DNA of 52,311 nt from Psilocybe azurescens. Its lineage: Eukaryota; Basidiomycota; Agaricomycetes; Agaricales; Agrocybaceae. Both the position numbers and the translations under genes were made by a program. The notes below the pieces were generated by a model that ran no database searches, was not told the DNA's origin, and saw only the letters and a program-made list of their open reading frames with translations. This document shows positions 47,692 to 52,311 of the stretch, piece by piece (position 1 is the stretch's first letter; every line of letters begins with the position of its first letter). The stretch covers positions 1 through 52,311 of the forward strand of contig JAJIRX010000672.1 in assembly GCA_023853785.1 (NCBI GenBank), written 5' to 3'.

Positions 47692-48141
47692 AACTGCCAG
47701 TGTTGATCAAACTTGACGATGATAAAAGCAGAGGTGTGAAAACGGCTAGACATTTGGAAATATCACTATTCAAAGATAGACAGGGCGACCTCAACTTTAA
47801 CTTCCGAGATTCAGAGTTAAAGCTGCTTAAAACCGTTGAAGGTTGTTGAAGGATGGCTTGAAGCCGGTGTTCGGCTGACGCCGTTCAGATCAATGAAATT
47901 GTCCGCTACCACCACCATACATGAACATGAGCTCACTGAGTGCCGACACTTGGAACCTTCAGAACTTCGCGTCCACGCATCCGGTTTGAAAAGAGAAGGG
48001 ACACGTCAGCAATGACTTTTCCAAATGTCTCGGTTCGCACAACAAGCGGTGACTCCAGCCTTGACCAATTCTTGACATCATAGTGGACGCGCCAATTGAC
48101 GGTTCAAATACTACGCCACACATGGATTCTCCAATTCTCCA
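47692..48141. promoter_or_regulatory. Divergent promoter region of copy B and the SDR gene
   Basis: 450 bp between divergent starts. No coding frame accepted and no clear TATA element. Confidence 0.35.
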
Positions 48142-49427
48142 ATGGAGACCGCATATATCAGAGTAAGACCTCTTGCGTCTCTTTATCTCAGACAACAACC
48201 TCCCCGACTACGACCGTTTCGCTTTCAACGACCTGCTAGCATCAACCGTTTCTTTCACTCATCACCACCGCACAAAATGTCAGCTGAAGATATCATCACC
48301 GCGTACTCTGTCGCTGTCCCGAAAAAGCAAAAGCAGGAGTTGCCTGGGCAAGACAAGGATATGTCTCCCCACTTGGAATACACCAAGCTCGAAGTTTGGG
48401 ACGACAACGGGAAACCCAGTCTTGTCGAGTATAATGGCTCTGGAAAGTGCGTATTCTGTTTGGCGGTCACTGTACGAACGCTAACAACGCCACACAATCG
48501 CTACAGGCTCAAAAGGCAAAACCGCAATCATAACAGGAGGAGACAGTGGTATTGGCCGTGCTGCCGCTATCATGTTTGCTCGTGAAGGAGCCACAGGCAT
48601 AACCATTTCATATCTTCCTGAGGAAGCAGACGACGCCAAAGATGCGAAGAAAATGATTGAAGACTCTGGCGCCACATGTAACGTCGTGGAGGTCGACCTC
48701 ATGGAAGAGAAGAACTGCAAGAGCGTTGTAGACAGCCATCTCCAAAATTCGGCAAACTCGATATACTTGTCAACAATGCCTCCAAACAAATGTCAGTTTT
48801 CCTTGTTGTGCACATACTGTTTTATTGCTGACGTTTTGAACTAAGAATGACCAAGAACTTTGAAGAAATTGACTTGAAGAATGTTGAAAGCACTTTTCGT
48901 TCTAATATCCTCCAAATGTTCGCCGTTACAAAATTCGCCCTTCCTCATCTCAAGCGGGGTTCTGCTATCATTAATACTACCTCTGTAACTGCATACAGAG
49001 GATCCGGCAGCCTCGGTAAGGTTCTCAAGTTCCTATTCAATCACCATTTCTGACCTGTCCATATTCACAGTTGATTACAGCTCCACTAAAGGCGCCATTC
49101 TGACCTTCACTCGTGCTCGCGACTCAACTTGCACCTAAAGGCATTCGAGTCAATGGTGTGGCTCCTGGGCCAATCATCACTGCACTTCGCTGGATCGCGC
49201 TCCGCTGATGATATGGAGGGTCTCGGTGTCGGACTGCCCTTGCATGGACGCGCCGGCCAACCCGCTGAAGTTGGACCTGCTTACGTATTTCTGGCATCAA
49301 GCGACAGCAACATAATAACTGGCCAAGTTATTCATGTCAACAGTACGTGCAGCACTTTGGATTCTCTCGATTTTTACTGATGAATAACAATAAAATTCTA
49401 GGTGGACAGTTCATTGGAGGATCATAG
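48142..49427 (+). CDS. Short-chain dehydrogenase/reductase (YghA-like), possible mitochondrial presequence
   Basis: NAD(P)-dependent oxidoreductase, probably acting on an aldehyde or sugar alcohol. Two in-frame starts: 48142, which adds 45 residues rich in Arg and almost free of acids (RPFRFQRPASINRFFHSSPP), and 48277 (MSAEDIITAYSVAVPKK). Family landmarks: PGQDKDMSPHLEYTKLEVWD, YNGSGKLKGKTAIITGG, DSGIGRAAAIMFAREGA, the NNAS motif, and catalytic YSSTK (about 49076-49090), then APKGIRVNGVAPGP. The last exon encodes GQFIGGS and ends at 49425-49427, after an intron splitting a Ser codon. Indels are needed at 48744-48747 (A-run), 49115-49121 (two bases) and 49188-49195. Identity of the SDR subgroup is good, substrate unknown. 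Confidence 0.88.
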
Positions 49428-49746
49428 ATGTTTTCAAATGAAAAAAAAAAAAATTTAGGCTCAGAGAACTTAATACTGCATGTGTAGAATAACACGACCT
49501 ACGAACACTTTGGAATCCACATTGTGTCATGATACGATGACTTTGCTTGAGACTTAGGGGCATGATCGTCATATCGTGCGAATATGCCCAAAAGGCACAT
49601 GATTTTACTGTGCCGGATCCGGAAAACGTTGTACAAGCTTAGACGAGAATCTGCCTTGATACTCGACTACACGGACGAGGAGAACCGTTCATTACCTCAG
49701 GCGCACAGGATCCCTATATAACCCCCATATTTTAGAATATCCCCAG
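49428..49746. other. Intergenic region with ETF-alpha promoter
   Basis: Starts with a poly-A tract at about 49440-49454 downstream of the SDR stop. A TATATAA box at 49715-49721 precedes the ETF-alpha start by about 26-32 nt. Confidence 0.5.
49715..49721 (+). promoter_or_regulatory. TATA box of ETF-alpha gene
   Basis: TATATAA just upstream of the ATG at 49747, so the leader would be very short. Inferred from sequence and position only. Confidence 0.45.
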
Positions 49747-50932
49747 ATGTTGCGCACAAGCTCCAAAATCTGCCGCAGCCCATTTACTCGCTCGTACGCG
49801 ACGGCTCCATCTCCTCACGCACTAGTATTCCTCGAACATCGTGCTGGTATTATCGACTCAGGATCTCTTTCGGCCTTGACTGCAGCGGAGCAACTTGGTG
49901 GTAAAGTCTCGGCTCTCGTAGTGGGCAGCTCGGAGCATGTCCAGGGTGTCGTGGACCAGGCGAAAAAGTGAGTTCCATCCCGGAGCTTGCGGTTCTCGTG
50001 GTTTTCTGAACAGCGCACTTTTCCTTCTTCGAATTCAAGGTTCAAAGGAGTAACATCCGTGCTGCACTCCTCGTCCCTCACAATATGCCGAACCACTCCC
50101 AGAAGTTCTCTCACCATTGCTCGAGAAACTCTTGTCGGGTGCGGACAGTTCTTTCACCCATGTCGTCTCCGCCACATCCTCCTCCGCCAAGTCGCTCCTG
50201 CCGCGTGTCTCAGCCCGCCTGGATGCACCGACCATCTCGGACGTTACCTCCCTCGAGCACGACGCCGCCTCAGGCAGCACCACCTTCACCCGCCCGATCT
50301 ACGCCGGCAACGCGATATCCACCGTGCGCGCGCCGTCTTCCATCCCCATCAAATTCTTCACCGTTCGCGGGACAGCGTTCGCCGCAGCCGCAGCCTCCGA
50401 CGCGTCGGAAGTCGAGGTTAAAGCGGATTGACCCTGTCGAGGTCGCAGACCCTCCGACGGTGCACGTCAAAACGACGATCGCCAAGTCCGACCGCCCCGA
50501 CCTCGGCGTCGCCTCGCGCGTCGTCTCAGGTGGCAGGGCCCCTGAAGAACGCGGAGACGTTTGAGAAGACGCTGTACCCTCTCGCGGACGCGGGTGCAGC
50601 TGTGGGTGCTTCGAGGGCGGCTGTAGATGCTGGGTACGCCGACAACTCGCTGCAGGTGGGGCAGACCGGAAAGGTCGTCGCCCCGGAGCTGTACATGGCG
50701 TTGGGAATTTCTGGCGCCATCCAGCATCTTGCGGGCATGAAAGATTCGAAGCTCATCGTGGCAGTTAACAAGGTTCGTCTGCAGTTCCTTTGCGTGCGAT
50801 GTAGAAGACTTGATTTTTTGTTTTGAAATTTTACAGGACCCAGATGCGCCCATCTTCCAGGTGGCTGACGTCGGACTTGTCGCTGATCTCTTCGATGTTG
50901 TCCCTGAACTTACAGAGAAGTTGAAAAAGTAA
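49747..50932 (+). CDS. Electron-transfer flavoprotein subunit alpha, mitochondrial
   Basis: FAD-carrying subunit of ETF, which passes electrons from acyl-CoA and other matrix dehydrogenases to ETF-ubiquinone oxidoreductase. The N-terminus [20 protein letters not shown] is a typical presequence, then [20 protein letters not shown]. Introns: 49968-50039 (72 nt) and 50773-50836. Middle: [20 protein letters not shown], then [15 protein letters not shown] and [15 protein letters not shown]. The FAD domain carries [52 protein letters not shown] and the ETF-alpha signature [20 protein letters not shown]; end ELTEKLKK at 50932. Frame changes are needed near 50068-50085, at 50424-50425 (G-run) and at 50539-50542 (one C too many). 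Since this is a core single-copy gene, errors in the assembly are the likeliest cause. Confidence 0.95.
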
Positions 50933-51239
50933 GGGTATAGGATGCTGTCATGTATACAGTCAATCAATAGGCGTGAACGCGACTACTATGGTAGCGCGAA
51001 CAAACAGGAGTTCTAGATCATCGGATCAAGTGGCCATTTTAATGGTCATGATTTATTCTGAGCCTCATCAATATGCAAGAATCGTGCAGCTATCCGAACA
51101 CTGCTATAGCGTCCACTGAACTTTATATGAGGCCTACTACATTGCAACCGGATAGTTTCGCAGCCACTCTCACCTCTTTCATGTCCAAGACATGTTCCCA
51201 AACAACGATGGGGACAGACGCAATACAAATTTGAGTATA
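50933..51239. other. Intergenic region
   Basis: 3' flank of the ETF-alpha gene; nothing recognisable. Confidence 0.4.
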
Positions 51240-52070
51240 TTAGAAAGATGAGCTAGAAACACGTGGACTACATTGGGACGATAGGCGAGTATTGGGAAGA
51301 TGAGTGATATGTGCTGACTCTTGCATATCTGGAAGATGACCGTGACACAGACGATTTATGCAGTGGAAACGAGCATTGATATGCAATGCGTCAACAATAG
51401 CTTTGATGCGGTCTCGGACATCAACTTGCGTCATATCTCCTGTTAAACCTGTCCATACGTGATTGGTGGAATCATAGAGTTCGCATGTTATCTGGAGAGC
51501 TTCAAGCTTCTTAACAGTGTCTTCGGTGCATCTCAAAAGGCTTTTGCTCTGCGCAGGGATATTTTCCCCGAGGTAGCTGCCTGTTTAGACGTTTGATAAC
51601 TTTTCCCAATAGTACTGCAGACAGAGCTGTAACCCGATTGACAATGGCTGCAGTTTTTGAACGTTGTTGTGGTAAATTGAGAAGAGAAGTGGGAAGATAT
51701 CGATTTCACGCCCGCGACGGCCTTTTATACCCCATCCTAGTCGATGGCATTCTGAGCAAGTATTACTGGGACCTGTCGGGTTGATCGTGCAACGAGTGGT
51801 CGTAACATTCGACATCTGTGCAAAAGAAGTAAAAGATCGTTCACAACCAGAACGTCAACCAGTTGGTACCGACTTGCGCCTATAGTTGTTGATGGCGATA
51901 GTAAACGTCGCTAACTTCAGACTGGCCACTGCATTTAAATAACACAAAGGTTACAAGAGATACCTGACGATTAACACTTTGAAGAGAGAATACAGACCCA
52001 GAAGGTCCAGTGCTCACATTCCATTCATTTTTCAGGCCTTTTTCTCTACTGTAGAACGATTGAATCAAAG
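51240..52070 (-). CDS. Hypothetical gene, poorly resolved
   Basis: A minus-strand frame with coding character runs from about 51576 to a stop at 51240: YLGENIPAQSKSLLRCTEDT, then VKKLEALQITCELYDSTNHV and VDVRDRIKAIVDALHINARF. A possible 3' splice site (ACAGGCAG) lies just before it. Upstream possible exons include EKGLKNEWNVSTGPSGSVFS (about 51975-52035). I recognise no family. Exon structure and start are unresolved, and it may be several unrelated frames. Confidence 0.3.
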
Positions 52071-52311
52071 ATGGTGGAACAAACGAGGAAAGTGATCACT
52101 AAGAGCAATTAAGCGCTCAACACTAAGCGCCCATTTGCTCTTGTTTCAGCAGATCACTTACATTTGAAAATAATACGGTCTCCAGAGTACCCGATACACA
52201 TATATTAATGTCGAATCAGATGTATTTGTAGTAATAAAACGCATAAATTTGATTCAAAACAACACGTACATATACCAGTGGCTTCATCAAGCAAAACACA
52301 ATTGAACCCCC
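52071..52311. other. Window end, no feature
   Basis: AT-rich sequence without coding frame; could be the promoter of the minus-strand hypothetical gene. Confidence 0.3.

Noticed and set aside
1..52311. CRISPR arrays, prophage, plasmid or organellar features; tRNA or rRNA genes
   Set aside because: No regularly spaced repeats or phage genes; the spliceosomal introns show nuclear eukaryotic DNA. No tRNA or rRNA was noticed by eye, though a dedicated scan was not possible.

Overview
The window looks like nuclear DNA of a filamentous basidiomycete, most likely an Agaricomycete. The genes are intron-dense, with introns of about 50-90 nt, mostly GT-AG. Gene families typical of Agaricomycetes are present: DUF6533-type membrane proteins, an F-box-like protein, a TADD-type chitin deacetylase homologue and copia-gag-like genes. 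Intergenic stretches are short to moderate, and there is no bacterial, organellar or viral architecture. I cannot name the species.

Layout, left to right. A centrin/CDC31 gene (minus) and a QDE-1/RdRP-type RNA-dependent RNA polymerase (plus) diverge from a shared 0.56 kb promoter region. Then come a conserved TPR-like basidiomycete protein (plus), an F-box-like gene (minus), a DUF6533 seven-TM-type gene (minus), the ER mannosyltransferase ALG9 (plus), a conserved disordered basidiomycete protein (plus) and a copper amine oxidase (minus). A 2.6 kb gene-poor stretch follows. Next are a small acidic nuclear-type protein (plus), a stand-alone copia-Gag-like gene (minus), a second DUF6533-type gene (plus), a GPI-anchored CE4 chitin deacetylase-like enzyme (minus) and a large GC-rich RhoGEF (minus). 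A 2.5 kb stretch with two tandem duplications is followed by an Alr4036-type FMN oxidase (minus), two tandem paralogues with ExoX-C-like 'GKxxGK' modules (minus), a YghA-like SDR (plus) and the mitochondrial electron-transfer flavoprotein alpha subunit (plus). The right end is poorly resolved.

The genes do not form one pathway. This is an ordinary mosaic of housekeeping genes (centrin, ALG9, ETF-alpha), cell-wall and signalling genes (chitin deacetylase, RhoGEF) and lineage-specific genes. No biosynthetic cluster is visible.

Two points stand out. First, the catalytic DxDGD loop of the RdRP is assembled from a 12-nt microexon, preceded by a GC-AG intron and followed by a GT-AG intron. Second, almost every multi-exon gene, including core genes, needs one or more 1-2 nt indels to read through, mostly at short homopolymers. 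This points to unpolished assembly errors rather than gene decay, so no gene here should be called a pseudogene on these frameshifts alone. Gene ends are given as the span from the inferred start codon to the inferred stop; most internal exon borders were read by eye.
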